From positions 930,001 through 994,000 of the forward strand of contig NZ_JALKAH010000001.1 of the NCBI RefSeq assembly GCF_023015625.1: DNA of 64,000 nt, given 5' to 3'. The notes beneath the pieces are model-generated. The model searched no databases. It was not told where the DNA came from and worked only from the letters and a program-made list of their open reading frames with translations. Below are positions 54,136 through 63,065 of this stretch, one piece after another. The translations under genes were made by a program, and so were the position numbers. Origin of the DNA: Yoonia sp. F2084L (GTDB taxonomy: Bacteria > Pseudomonadota > Alphaproteobacteria > Rhodobacterales > Rhodobacteraceae). Positions within the stretch are counted from its first letter, which is position 1. Each line of letters opens with the position of its first letter.

Positions 54136-55335
54136 ATGATTTTCTGGATTGTTTGCACTGTTATGACAGTGGCCGTGACGGTTTTAATGGTAACGCCTTT
54201 GCTGCGCCCGCAAGACGTGGGCGACGACAACCCTGATATCGCAATATACCGCGCGCAATTGGCCGAGATTGATCGCGATCTGGAACGCGATTTGCTCGCC
54301 CCTGACGAGGCCGAGCGTGCACGCGCCGAAGTGGCGCGCCGCCTGCTTGCCGCCAACAAAACTGCAAAAGCACCTGATGCGGCCGGGACGCCAACACGCT
54401 GGCTTTCAGCGGTCATTGGGGTGGCAATGCTTGGCTTGGGGTTCGGCACTTATTGGGCCATTGGTGCGCCAGGTTACCCCGATTTGCCATTGCAAGCACG
54501 CCTTGCGGCAAGCGAGGAAATGCGCCTGAACCGCCCCTCCCAAGATGCATTGGAGGCCGTAGCGCCTGCGCCGCCGCCGGTTGATGTGCCCGATGACTAC
54601 CGCGAGGCGATTGATCAGTTGCGCATCATCGCGCCGAACCGCCCCGATGATCTTGAAGCCTGGAGCAGGCTGGCCTTTCACGAGGTTGAGTTGCGCAACT
54701 ATGCCGGTGCCGCAGACGCGCAGGCGCAGGTGATCGCGATCAAAGGCGACGGGGCAGAGGTTGCCGATTTGCAGCGTTTGCTTGACCTGAAAGTTGTGGC
54801 CGCAGGTGGTTTGGTGTCACCCGAGGCCGAAGAGGTGATCGGCCAAGTCTTTGAAAAGGACGAACAGAATATAGCGGCCCGCTATTATCTCGGCGCACTT
54901 TACAATCAAACCGACCGCCCCGATCTGGCACTGCGCCTGTGGCGCGGCATTATCGAAACCGGCGATCCGAATAACTTCCATATCGCCAGCGCCCGCGCGC
55001 AAGTCAGCGACGCGGCCTTTCGGGCCGGTGTTGAATATGCAGTGCCCGAGGCACGAGGCCCGTCGTTTGAACAGATGGACGCCGCACAGGACATGTCACC
55101 CGAAGACCGCCAGGCAATGATCGGCGGTATGGTGTCCGGCCTTGCCAGCAGGCTGGCCAACGAAGGCGGCCCGGCGCAGGACTGGGCCCGTTTGATCCGC
55201 GCTTACGGTGTTTTGGGCGATCAGGAGGCCGCACGGATGGTCTGGACCGAAGCGCAGCAAGTCTTCGTAAGCAGTATGCGCGGCATGGAAATTCTGACCA
55301 ATGCAGCCCGTGATGCAGGCGTGCTTGAGGAATGA
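54136..55335 (+). CDS. ccmI: c-type cytochrome biogenesis protein CcmI
   Basis: The product is 399 residues from the ATG at 54136, with AAGGGGAC upstream. Two membrane helices lie near residues 1-20 and 90-110 around a cytoplasmic acidic segment (YRAQLAEIDRDLERDLL), and the periplasmic C-terminal part holds TPR repeats (YREAIDQLRIIAPNRPDDLE). CcmI handles apocytochrome c before haem attachment by CcmF/H. The other ccm genes are not in the window. It overlaps ruvX by four bases. Confidence 0.92.
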   Translation: MIFWIVCTVMTVAVTVLMVTPLLRPQDVGDDNPDIAIYRAQLAEIDRDLERDLLAPDEAERARAEVARRLLAANKTAKAPDAAGTPTRWLSAVIGVAMLGLGFGTYWAIGAPGYPDLPLQARLAASEEMRLNRPSQDALEAVAPAPPPVDVPDDYREAIDQLRIIAPNRPDDLEAWSRLAFHEVELRNYAGAADAQAQVIAIKGDGAEVADLQRLLDLKVVAAGGLVSPEAEEVIGQVFEKDEQNIAARYYLGALYNQTDRPDLALRLWRGIIETGDPNNFHIASARAQVSDAAFRAGVEYAVPEARGPSFEQMDAAQDMSPEDRQAMIGGMVSGLASRLANEGGPAQDWARLIRAYGVLGDQEAARMVWTEAQQVFVSSMRGMEILTNAARDAGVLEE

Positions 55336-55808
55336 TCTGCAACACGCCTGAGGCATTCGTGGCCGCAATCCCTGAAATGGGCGCGATTGCCGGGCTAGAC
55401 CTTGGGACCGTCACGATCGGCGTTGCGGTGTCGGACGTGATGCGCTCGGTCGCCACACCACTTGAGACAATCAAACGCAAGAAATTCGGCGTGGATGCGG
55501 CAAAACTGCTGGAGCTGACAACACACCGGATGATCACCGGATTGGTGCTGGGTCTGCCGATGAACATGGATGGCTCTGAGGGGCCGCGCTGCCAAGCCAC
55601 CCGCGCGTTTGCGCGCAATCTTGAAAAGCTGACACCCCTGCCCATCACCTTTTGGGACGAACGCCTATCGACCGTCGCTGCCGAACGCGCGTTGTTAGAG
55701 GCGGATACGTCACGCAAACGTCGCGCCGAGGTCATTGACCACGTGGCGGCGGGGTATATCTTGCAAGGCATGCTGGACCGCATGGCGCATCTAAGGAATC
55801 AGACGTGA
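55332..55808 (+). CDS. ruvX: Holliday junction resolvase-like protein YqgF/RuvX
   Basis: The product is 158 residues. The RNase-H-like start is GAIAGLDLGTVTIGVAVSD with the catalytic Asp, and the last conserved parts are FWDERLSTVAAERAL and RKRRAEVIDHVAA. In E. coli the protein matures 16S rRNA; it is often called a putative pre-16S nuclease. It overlaps both neighbours by four bases. Confidence 0.93.
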   Translation: MICNTPEAFVAAIPEMGAIAGLDLGTVTIGVAVSDVMRSVATPLETIKRKKFGVDAAKLLELTTHRMITGLVLGLPMNMDGSEGPRCQATRAFARNLEKLTPLPITFWDERLSTVAAERALLEADTSRKRRAEVIDHVAAGYILQGMLDRMAHLRNQT

Positions 55809-56047
55809 CAAAGCCCGAAAATACCGACCACATCTGGGCGCGCGCCGAGATCGAGAGCCCTTGTGTGAAGGTCTGCGTGATTGAACCCAAAAGCCGTCTG
55901 TGCACAGGGTGTTTAAGGTCGATTGATGAAATCGGTGGCTGGTCGCGGATGACCGCCGCAGCGCGGTCAGAGGTGATGGATGAATTGCCGTCGCGGGCCG
56001 GCAAGATCACGAAACGACGCGGCGGACGGGCCGCACGATTGAAGTAG
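55805..56047 (+). CDS. DUF1289 small Cys-rich protein
   Basis: The product is 80 residues, starting with GTG in the overlap with the ruvX stop. SPCVKVCVIEPKSRLCTGCL carries four Cys and SIDEIGGWSRM follows, the DUF1289 hallmark. The Cys probably bind zinc or an iron-sulfur cluster. Function is unknown. It ends the ccmI-ruvX operon. Confidence 0.9.
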   Translation: MTKPENTDHIWARAEIESPCVKVCVIEPKSRLCTGCLRSIDEIGGWSRMTAAARSEVMDELPSRAGKITKRRGGRAARLK

Positions 56048-56339
56048 CAACCGCGGTGGGATGTCGGCAACGTGGGATAAAGCAGGCCTTGACGAGAAGT
56101 CGGCCAATGTCTGCTCTCTATGCAACAGACTCTAAGGCATTGTGGTTAGCTCATACCTAATCGCTGACGAACGGGCAGCGGCTTAGAGCTGGGATATCGT
56201 GCAAGAGCTGTATTCTTTCGAAGCGGCACAAGTAATACGCCAACAAGCTGAGATATAGAACCACGCAGATGTTGTTTTGGTCTAAATTGACGGACTGGCA
56301 GTGTTTGAGCGGAGAGAACCCGCTCAAACACTATTTCGT
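56048..56339. other. Intergenic stretch with a terminator-like hairpin
   Basis: These 292 bases lie between the convergent DUF1289 and PBP-OmpA genes. The only clear structure is GTGTTTGAGCGG (56301-56312) pairing perfectly with CCGCTCAAACAC (56320-56331). Nothing else with coding character was found. Confidence 0.55.
56301..56331. terminator. Perfect 12-pair hairpin after the PBP-OmpA gene
   Basis: GTGTTTGAGCGG pairs exactly with CCGCTCAAACAC around AGAGAAC. It begins nine bases after the stop of the minus-strand gene. No long T run follows on either strand, so it may act with Rho or protect a 3' end. Confidence 0.6.
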
Positions 56340-58082
56340 TTAACGTACCCAGACTTCGACACGGCGGTTCACACGACGACCGCTGTCTGCATCATTACAT
56401 GCCGCAGGCTCTAGCTCGCTGTAGCCCACAGACGTCAACCTGACCTGGTTGCGGACATCGGCTGGCAGACGCGCCAGAACAGTGGCACGCACAGTGGCAG
56501 AGCGATTGTCAGACAACACCTGGTTTGTCGAAAATGAACCAATCGAATCTGTGAAGCCTGCAAAGATCACTTCAGACGGACGTTCCGCAATGATGTAATC
56601 CGCAATACGACGGACATCGGCTTGTGAACGCACGTCCAACCGGCTTGATCCCAATGCAAAACGGAAGTTCGTGGACAACCGCTCCGTGGATTGCAAGTCG
56701 CGGATCAGATCGCGCAGGCGTCGCAGTTCAGTCGCGTCATCGGTATCAAACATCTGTGCTTGAGCGCGTTCAATATTCGCGGTTTGCGGCGCAGCAATCA
56801 CACCAAGGTCGATGAACCCGGCCTTACGGACAAGATCATCAAGGCTTTCATCATCAAGGAAATCGAGGAATTCACGCGCTTCAGGTGATACAGAAGCCCG
56901 GTTGTAGGCGTAGAACCGGCGCTGCATGATGTATTCTTCTGTCTTGATCGTGAAGATAGACGGCGTGTTGACGATCCCACAGCTAGAAGCAACAGGCACA
57001 GCACGGGTGTCGCGCTTGTTGGCAAACGGAACAACACCGATGCCAAACGGGTCGGCTGCGATCTTGCTGGTCATCTCGCTCATGGTTTGGATGACATTGA
57101 TATTATCGCCCAATTCCTTATCGGCAGGCTCCAGAACAAGCTCGTCGACATAGTGGATCGCGGCATTCGCCTCGTCGAAGGAATAGACATTGATATCAGC
57201 ATTCGGGCCACCAATCTCTGCCCAATTGTTGATTTCACCGGCAAAAATGCGGGAAATGTCGTCGACGTTAATCTGCGGAATCGGATTCTCGGTTGATACG
57301 GCAACCACGAGGCCTTCAACCGCGAGAACACGTTCTTGTCCGGCATCGGTGATAATGCCACCGCCGCCTTCTGCGACTTCTGCGATGTCATCCTCTTCGG
57401 CCGGCTCATCAAGGAAGATGATCTCAACATCGCCTTCGGACAGTTCCTCGATCGCTTCCTCTTCTTCCTCGATCACGACACCGTAACGCCGCACATCTTC
57501 ACCGTCGGCGGTGCGTAGACGGATATCAATCAGATCCTCGATCTCATCATCATCGTCGTCGTCATCATCTGACCGCGCATCATCGTCGTCATCGTCGTCG
57601 TCCTCTGGACCACCGGGCAATGGTCGGCCGATGTCGTCAGGCAAGGGTTGGCCAAAGGCATCTGTCGTCGTCACGGTTGCTTCAAAGCGGTCTGCAAGGC
57701 CCTGCGCAATCACGGGCAACAACTGATCTGCAATCCCTGCGGAGGCGATCATCTCAAACGTGAAATCAATATCGGCGGCGATTTCATCGTTATCATCATC
57801 ATCGTCGCCCTCAAGCACCTTACAGCCTTCGCCCGTGCACGTCACCTGTGAACGCACAATACGCAGCGGCCCCAAATCAGAGTTAACAATGATTGTCTCA
57901 TCATCGAACGCAGCGATCTCTCCGTTGATTTGAACTCTGCCATCAGCGGACCGCAGCGTCACTTCCTCTGCGGACGCTTGAGCCCCCATAATTTGCATTG
58001 CTACTATCGCCGGAATGAGGATTGTTTTTTTGCGCAGTTCGAGCGGGCGAACGGCGAAGCCCTTTGAATCTTTGATAACCAT
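56340..58082 (-). CDS. Phosphate-binding-protein-like/OmpA fusion with poly-aspartate tracts
   Basis: The product is about 580 residues from the ATG at 58082; the signal peptide core (TILIPAIVAMQIMGAQASA) ends near residue 39. A PstS-like binding-protein domain (VEGLVVAVSTENPIPQINVD to GIVNTPSIFTIKTEEYIM) fills the middle. A C-terminal OmpA domain follows, with GFTDSIG and DNRSATVRATVLARL, which grips peptidoglycan. The binding-protein domain is interrupted by runs of Asp (eight twice at about 57541-57610, five at 57795) and Glu (57455). The start is uncertain, with alternatives at 58148 and 58172. No pst transport genes adjoin. Confidence 0.85.
   Translation of the reverse strand: MVIKDSKGFAVRPLELRKKTILIPAIVAMQIMGAQASAEEVTLRSADGRVQINGEIAAFDDETIIVNSDLGPLRIVRSQVTCTGEGCKVLEGDDDDDNDEIAADIDFTFEMIASAGIADQLLPVIAQGLADRFEATVTTTDAFGQPLPDDIGRPLPGGPEDDDDDDDDARSDDDDDDDDEIEDLIDIRLRTADGEDVRRYGVVIEEEEEAIEELSEGDVEIIFLDEPAEEDDIAEVAEGGGGIITDAGQERVLAVEGLVVAVSTENPIPQINVDDISRIFAGEINNWAEIGGPNADINVYSFDEANAAIHYVDELVLEPADKELGDNINVIQTMSEMTSKIAADPFGIGVVPFANKRDTRAVPVASSCGIVNTPSIFTIKTEEYIMQRRFYAYNRASVSPEAREFLDFLDDESLDDLVRKAGFIDLGVIAAPQTANIERAQAQMFDTDDATELRRLRDLIRDLQSTERLSTNFRFALGSSRLDVRSQADVRRIADYIIAERPSEVIFAGFTDSIGSFSTNQVLSDNRSATVRATVLARLPADVRNQVRLTSVGYSELEPAACNDADSGRRVNRRVEVWVR
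57541..57606. repeat. GAT/GAC codon repeat encoding two eight-Asp runs
   Basis: On the + strand this stretch is a near-regular run of ATC/GTC triplets, read on the minus strand as alternating GAT and GAC. It could vary by slippage in units of one codon. A shorter run lies near 57795-57812. Confidence 0.8.
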
Positions 58083-58316
58083 CAGATCATTCACTTTCTT
58101 GTGTACAACACGTCGTTCTAACCCAAAAAAATGTTTTAAACAGGACATTATGTAGGATTTAGGAGGTGCCACAACATGACCTTGGATTTAAAGCTATTTG
58201 ACTTCAAATCTGACATGATTTGACCACAAATTCACCGTGAAGACGGTAGCTGCCATTCATTCACCGCGCGGTATCAGGAACTCTGGGCGCAATGCAGTCA
58301 TGCGCTTATCTCACCA

Positions 58317-59387
58317 TCAGCGGGCCGCAAACACAAAGCACCTATCACGCCGGATCATCAGCCAAAGCGGCATGCCCGGCTTGGGCAGGAACACCGATGG
58401 CACAACCGCTTTCAGGATGGACCCGTCAAAATCCATGCGAAACTCTACCAGACTGGACGCCCCCATGAACCGTGCCCTCTCGACCACGCCGCGCGCGGCC
58501 GTTCCATCGACGGAGGTTGGATTGGGCCCGCGCCCACCGCGATCAAAGTCGATCTTGATGTGTTGCGGGCGGATCACGATATCAACTTCTGTGCCATCCG
58601 GTACGCCGGGTGCCAGAAACTGACCAAATGGCGTATCCGTCAAAGCGCCTTGAACTTTACCCTTGATCACATTGATATCACTAAAGAAAGCAGATGCCTC
58701 CAGATCAACCGGCGCGTTATAGATGTTGTAAGGCGCGCCCCGCTGCACGATCCTTCCGTCCCGCATCAAAGCGATCTCATCTGCCATGCGCATCGCCTCG
58801 CCCGGCTCGTGCGTGACCAGCAACACGGCCGTGCCTTCGCTTTTGAGCACTTCGAGCGTTTCGTCACGGATGTCATCGCGCAAGCGGTCATCAAGACCGG
58901 AAAACGGCTCATCCATCAGCATGATTTGCGGGCGCGGCGCCAAGGCGCGGGCCAGCGCGACGCGCTGCTGTTCGCCACCTGAGAGCTGATGCGGATAGTC
59001 CGCGATATGGGCGGACATACCGACTTTTGCCAGCAGTTCATGCACGCGGTCAGTGACTTTGCCACCATTGAGGCCAAAGGCCACGTTCTGCGCCACAGTC
59101 AGGTGGGGAAACAAAGCAAAATCCTGAAACATCAGCCCGATATTGCGCTGTTCCGGCGGCAGCCGATAAACCGTATCACAGACCAGTTTGCCATCTACAT
59201 GGATGGTCCCACTGTCCTGCATTTCGACCCCCGCGACGATGCGCAGCGTCGTGGATTTCCCGCAGCCCGACGGCCCTAGCAAGCAAGTTACCTGACCGGG
59301 CATCACCGTCAGGTTGACATCATCGACCACCCGGCGGCCGCCAAAGTCTTTGACGATGTTCTTGATCTCAAGGCGGGGGGCTTGCAT
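58317..59387 (-). CDS. ABC transporter ATP-binding protein (FbpC/PotA type), solitary
   Basis: The product is 356 residues from the ATG at 59387. Walker A is GPSGCGKSTTLRIVAGVEMQ, signature LSGGEQQRVALARALAP, Walker B IMLMDEPFSGLD, and the C-terminal TOBE domain starts near residue 235. The frame is open to 59438 from a TTG. The family serves iron(III), thiamine or spermidine importers, and no permease or binding protein is beside it. The permease may be elsewhere on the chromosome. Confidence 0.88.
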   Translation of the reverse strand: MQAPRLEIKNIVKDFGGRRVVDDVNLTVMPGQVTCLLGPSGCGKSTTLRIVAGVEMQDSGTIHVDGKLVCDTVYRLPPEQRNIGLMFQDFALFPHLTVAQNVAFGLNGGKVTDRVHELLAKVGMSAHIADYPHQLSGGEQQRVALARALAPRPQIMLMDEPFSGLDDRLRDDIRDETLEVLKSEGTAVLLVTHEPGEAMRMADEIALMRDGRIVQRGAPYNIYNAPVDLEASAFFSDINVIKGKVQGALTDTPFGQFLAPGVPDGTEVDIVIRPQHIKIDFDRGGRGPNPTSVDGTAARGVVERARFMGASSLVEFRMDFDGSILKAVVPSVFLPKPGMPLWLMIRRDRCFVFAAR

Positions 59388-59459
59388 AGGCGGGGCGTCA
59401 TCCCTGACGAAAACATTAAGGTATAGCGGACCTAACAATACTTAGGCGGCGGGGCAAGG

Positions 59460-60581
59460 TCAGGTCAGTACGAAAGGCAGGCTTGCCACCACACGCCCGT
59501 TGACCTGAGCATGAAGTCGGTGCGGGCCGGGATAGAGCCGAAATGTCGTGGCGTTGTCTTTGAAGACATGGCGTTTGGTCAAAACAAGCGGAACCCCACC
59601 TTTGGCATTGACCACTTTCAGCTTAAAGACCTTCGGCGCGTGTGCGCCATTGGCCTTCATGAAATCAATGACATAATCAACGATCAATGAGGCATCGGTC
59701 TTTGGGGTAATCGTCATGCGGACTTCAGCGGCATCCCCCCGCGCAACCGTGTCAGGAGTGACAGCCAGCTCTGTCACGCTGAGTTTGACATTGTGGTCAT
59801 ACCCCAGATGCGCCATCGCCCCCGCATGCCCCGCTTTGATCAGGCCGCGCAGTGCATGTTTGCGCATCCAATCCAGTTCTTTTTCATCCTGCGTTCCAGC
59901 TATCTGCCAGGCAGACAGCCGATCAATCACCGCCTCTGGATCAGTCTTGGCGATATCGTTCAAATGATTGGCGACCGATCGCGTGACGAACCTTGTCGGA
60001 TCACCATGCAATTGATCAAGCAAAGGAAGGGTTTGCGCCGGCGTCAGCCCAACGGCCTGACCCCAAGGCAGTTTGGGCCGGGTCCCTTCACTGACCAAGC
60101 GGCGCACATGATAGCTGTCATGACATACCCAATCGTCCTGCATCCGCGCCAAAGTTTCATCAGGCCATCGGTTGAGGAACGCCCGAACCGAGAATTCCAT
60201 GGAAAACCGTTGTGTGAGCGCAGCAAGCATATCCAGCGAAAGTGCCAAATGTGATTCCAACCCGTGGTTTTCGACATAAACGCCCAAAGGCGCATAGATA
60301 AAGTGGCCGAAATCATTGTCACTTAAGTCTGGATCCAAAGGTGGGGGCAATGCCCGCAAAATAGCATCGCAAGCGCTCGGAAAATCGTCTGACAGGTAGT
60401 CAGCCAAAACCTGAGCAATCAGATTGATCCGCTCTTTAAGGGCCAAGGGACCCATCTGCGCAACTACGTCCTTCACGAAAGCGGCGGACGCAAAGACGCC
60501 CGCCTCTTCAAAGTGCTGCCCCAACTGCCCCACGGTTGTGGGATTGAATAGCTGATCGTTGAGGCTGAACGTCTTGGCCAT
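59460..60581 (-). CDS. DNA alkylation repair protein (AlkD-like HEAT repeats)
   Basis: The product is 373 residues from the ATG at 60581. It has alpha-helical HEAT-like repeats (LGVYVENHGLESHLALSLDM, then FSVRAFLNRWPDETLARMQD and DDWVCHDSYHVRRLVSEGTR), with an appended C-terminal beta domain (YDHNVKLSVTELAVTPDTVA, about residue 290 on). AlkD-type proteins remove or probe 3-methyl or 7-methyl purines. The C-terminal extra domain is typical of a longer subgroup. Its start shares one base with the SDR stop, so it is translated after it. Confidence 0.82.
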   Translation of the reverse strand: MAKTFSLNDQLFNPTTVGQLGQHFEEAGVFASAAFVKDVVAQMGPLALKERINLIAQVLADYLSDDFPSACDAILRALPPPLDPDLSDNDFGHFIYAPLGVYVENHGLESHLALSLDMLAALTQRFSMEFSVRAFLNRWPDETLARMQDDWVCHDSYHVRRLVSEGTRPKLPWGQAVGLTPAQTLPLLDQLHGDPTRFVTRSVANHLNDIAKTDPEAVIDRLSAWQIAGTQDEKELDWMRKHALRGLIKAGHAGAMAHLGYDHNVKLSVTELAVTPDTVARGDAAEVRMTITPKTDASLIVDYVIDFMKANGAHAPKVFKLKVVNAKGGVPLVLTKRHVFKDNATTFRLYPGPHRLHAQVNGRVVASLPFVLT

Positions 60582-61360
60582 CAGATGGTTGCGTTGATCG
60601 CGCCACCATCCAGTACGATGTTTTGGCCAACGATAAAGCCCGCATGTTGCGAACACAGGAATGCACACATCGCACCAAACTCTTCCTTTGTGCCATAGCG
60701 ACGCGCCGGGATCGTGGCTTCTCGCTGTGCTTTTGCCTGCGCCATGTCAATCCCTTGCGCCTTCGATACACCGGTATCAAGGCTGACGGCGCGGTCTGTC
60801 GCATGGATGCCGGGCAACATGTTGTTCACATTGACGCCAAACTGCGCGACCTGACGCGCGGTACCGGCTGCATATCCGGTCAGACCGGCGCGCGCCGAAT
60901 TCGACAGGCCCAGTTGCGGGATCGGCGCTTTCACCGATCCGGATGTGATATTCACCACCCTGCCCCAGCCTTTGTCGATCATGCCGGGCATCAGCGCCTT
61001 CATCAGCGCAATGGGGGCCAGCATATTGGCATCTAATGCGGCAATGAAATCATCCCGGTCCCAATCAGACCACATCCCCGGAGGCGGGCCACCTGCGTTA
61101 TTGACCAAGATGTCAACGCCTTTGGCGGCCTCCAAAAGGGCCGCGCGCCCATCTTCGGTCGCGACATCCGCAGCCACCGCGACAACATCAACGCCGTAGG
61201 TGCTGCGAATATGCTCCGCAGTTGCCTCCAACGCCTCGGCGCCGCGTCCGTTCAGCACAAGGTTCACACCCGCCTCGGCCAAAGCTTCGGCACAACCGCG
61301 CCCCAGACCTTTTGATGATGCACAGACAAGTGCGCGCTTCCCTTTGATCCCCAGATCCAT
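60581..61360 (-). CDS. Atypical SDR lacking the YxxxK motif
   Basis: The product is 259 residues. NAD(P) binding is seen in VCASSKGLGRGCAEALAEAG and NNAGG, and the SDR end VDGG in LDGGAIN. The catalytic region reads SVKAPIPQLGLSNSARAGLTG: the Tyr and Lys of YxxxK are replaced by Ser and Arg (SNSAR). Members of a divergent FabG-like subgroup share this change. Activity is uncertain. It is coupled to the DNA alkylation repair gene downstream by a one-base overlap. Confidence 0.85.
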   Translation of the reverse strand: MDLGIKGKRALVCASSKGLGRGCAEALAEAGVNLVLNGRGAEALEATAEHIRSTYGVDVVAVAADVATEDGRAALLEAAKGVDILVNNAGGPPPGMWSDWDRDDFIAALDANMLAPIALMKALMPGMIDKGWGRVVNITSGSVKAPIPQLGLSNSARAGLTGYAAGTARQVAQFGVNVNNMLPGIHATDRAVSLDTGVSKAQGIDMAQAKAQREATIPARRYGTKEEFGAMCAFLCSQHAGFIVGQNIVLDGGAINATI

Positions 61361-61484
61361 GATGCAGTCCCTTCTTTAATCTTCGTTCCCGGGCAGACCT
61401 AGCACTGCACCTTACGTTGGGCAAATCATCATCGCGGCGCTTCGGGGTTGGCGGCGCAGGCTGCCACGTGTAATCCCATAAGCC

Positions 61485-62447
61485 ATGACCGCACGCCCGC
61501 TCACAATTGATGTTTACCCCGCCGCGCTGGTGATCGCGAGCGATGGTGTGATGAAAGGTGAGCCACTGTCCTTTGCGGATGAATTGGTGATGGATGACGT
61601 GTTTCAGATCACCGCAGGCGCGCAGATGACAGCGCTGGATCTGATGTCAGATGCCACAGGTCTGCATCGCACGCACGCGGGCGAAAACATCGTACACCTC
61701 GATTGTTGCCTGACGCTGATGGCCCCCGACGGCAGCACGCATGAGGCGCTGATCCTTGTTGAGGTCGAAGACGATACCGTGGCCGAGATTTTTCTGTTGC
61801 CGCTGGGTGAACTGCGCTCAGGCGTCGACTATCGGCTCGTCGGCGTCGCACGCCACACCGCCACCCGCCGCTTTGCCGAAGCCGCCAGCGGGTCCTTTGC
61901 TCGGGGCACCAATATATCTATGGCCGATGGCAAGATGCGCGCAATTGAGACGCTTCAGGCCGGTGACATGGTGCTGACCCGCGACGCTGGCAAGCAACCC
62001 ATTCGGTTCATCACGCAAGCCACCTTGCGCGCCACCGGCAGCTTTGCCCCTGTCGTGATCACCAAAGGGGCCTTGCACAATGACAATGACCTTGTGGTGC
62101 GCCCCGACCATCGCCTGTTCATTTACCAACGCGAAGATCAACTGGGGGCCGGACGCTCCGAGGTTTTGATCAAAGCCCGGCATCTGATTGACCACAGTAC
62201 GGTCGTGCGGCGACGCGGTGGATTTATCGACTACTTTCAGCTGATCTTTGATGACCATCACATCATCTATGCCGAAGGGATCGCTGCCGAATCCCATTTG
62301 ATTGATCCCCGCACCCGCCATGCGTTGCCCAAGGGCGTATCATCCCCCGATCATGCCCATCGCCCGCATCTGGATTATGAGGTCAAAGATACCTTGATCC
62401 GCGCCGACCAGACGGCAACGCTTTTGCGCAAAGCCTCTGCCCGCTAG
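61485..62447 (+). CDS. Hint-domain protein (Hedgehog/intein fold)
   Basis: The product is 320 residues. The N-terminal 130 residues are an acidic beta-rich part with no family I know. From about residue 138 it reads GSFARGTNISMADGKMRAIE then LQAGDMVLTRDAGKQPIRFI, the N-terminal block of a Rhodobacteraceae Hint domain, and the second block is VVRPDHRLFIYQR and FDDHHIIYAEGI. The family usually starts this domain with Cys; here it is Ser-Phe, so self-splicing is in doubt. It diverges from the SDR gene by 124 bases. Confidence 0.85.
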   Translation: MTARPLTIDVYPAALVIASDGVMKGEPLSFADELVMDDVFQITAGAQMTALDLMSDATGLHRTHAGENIVHLDCCLTLMAPDGSTHEALILVEVEDDTVAEIFLLPLGELRSGVDYRLVGVARHTATRRFAEAASGSFARGTNISMADGKMRAIETLQAGDMVLTRDAGKQPIRFITQATLRATGSFAPVVITKGALHNDNDLVVRPDHRLFIYQREDQLGAGRSEVLIKARHLIDHSTVVRRRGGFIDYFQLIFDDHHIIYAEGIAAESHLIDPRTRHALPKGVSSPDHAHRPHLDYEVKDTLIRADQTATLLRKASAR

Positions 62448-62456
62448 CGGCACCGC

Positions 62457-63065
62457 TCAGGGCATTGCAGGCACTTCGCCGATCACCACGATCGTGCCGT
62501 CGCGCACCTCTCCATTTTGGGTGATGTCTGTTTCAAGATCTGCTGCGGCAAACGCCCCGACCGGGTTCCCCAGAAACGCACCCTGCATGCGCCCGCTCAA
62601 TGCCAGCACATCGCCCGCGTTCGTCAGCGCGCCCGCATAGTCCAACCCCAGATCAGCCCCGGCCAAATCTGCGCTCAGATCAATCACGCCAGCGTAATCC
62701 ACCACGGCCCCAGCCGCGTTATTGCCAAAGAAGTTGTTCAACGTACCCGTGCCGTCCTGCGTATCAAAACGCATCTCAAGATTGGCATCTCCGAACAACA
62801 CCAGCGGATCAGCACCCGTTTCAACCCGCAAGGTGGCAGACCCGGCGAAGGCCATCGTTCCCATGGTCGGCAGATTTTCTAACTGTGTCATATCCATCGC
62901 AGGGACACCCGCGCCGGGGTTGCCCAGCACGCGGGTTTTCTGCGCCTCATAGATATCAAGCCGGGCAAGCCGCGGATCAATCCCGCTGCCGCCTCCGCCG
63001 CCACCCCCGCCGCCACAGGCAGCGAGGCAAAGCAGCAGAGCTATCGCTGTCGCATGTTGTTTCAT
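62457..63065 (-). CDS. Gly-rich lipoprotein, transferrin-binding-protein-like barrel
   Basis: The product is about 202 residues. The lipobox LAAC is followed at once by nine Gly, a flexible tether from the membrane. The rest is a beta-rich domain with NNFFGNNAAGAVVDYAG and GRMQGAFLGNPVGAFAAAD, which resembles the TbpB/factor H-binding type barrel where the GxFxG turn is common. Members of this fold are carried to the surface by Slam in some species. No Slam gene is here. It converges with the Hint gene. Confidence 0.75.
   Translation of the reverse strand: MKQHATAIALLLCLAACGGGGGGGGGSGIDPRLARLDIYEAQKTRVLGNPGAGVPAMDMTQLENLPTMGTMAFAGSATLRVETGADPLVLFGDANLEMRFDTQDGTGTLNNFFGNNAAGAVVDYAGVIDLSADLAGADLGLDYAGALTNAGDVLALSGRMQGAFLGNPVGAFAAADLETDITQNGEVRDGTIVVIGEVPAMP

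Noticed and set aside
57541..57606. Possible CRISPR-like or tandem repeat array
   Set aside because: The period is three bases and codes for Asp; there are no spacers.
56340..58082. Calling the protein simple PstS of a phosphate importer
   Set aside because: No pstC, pstA, pstB or phoU adjoins, and the protein carries an OmpA domain.
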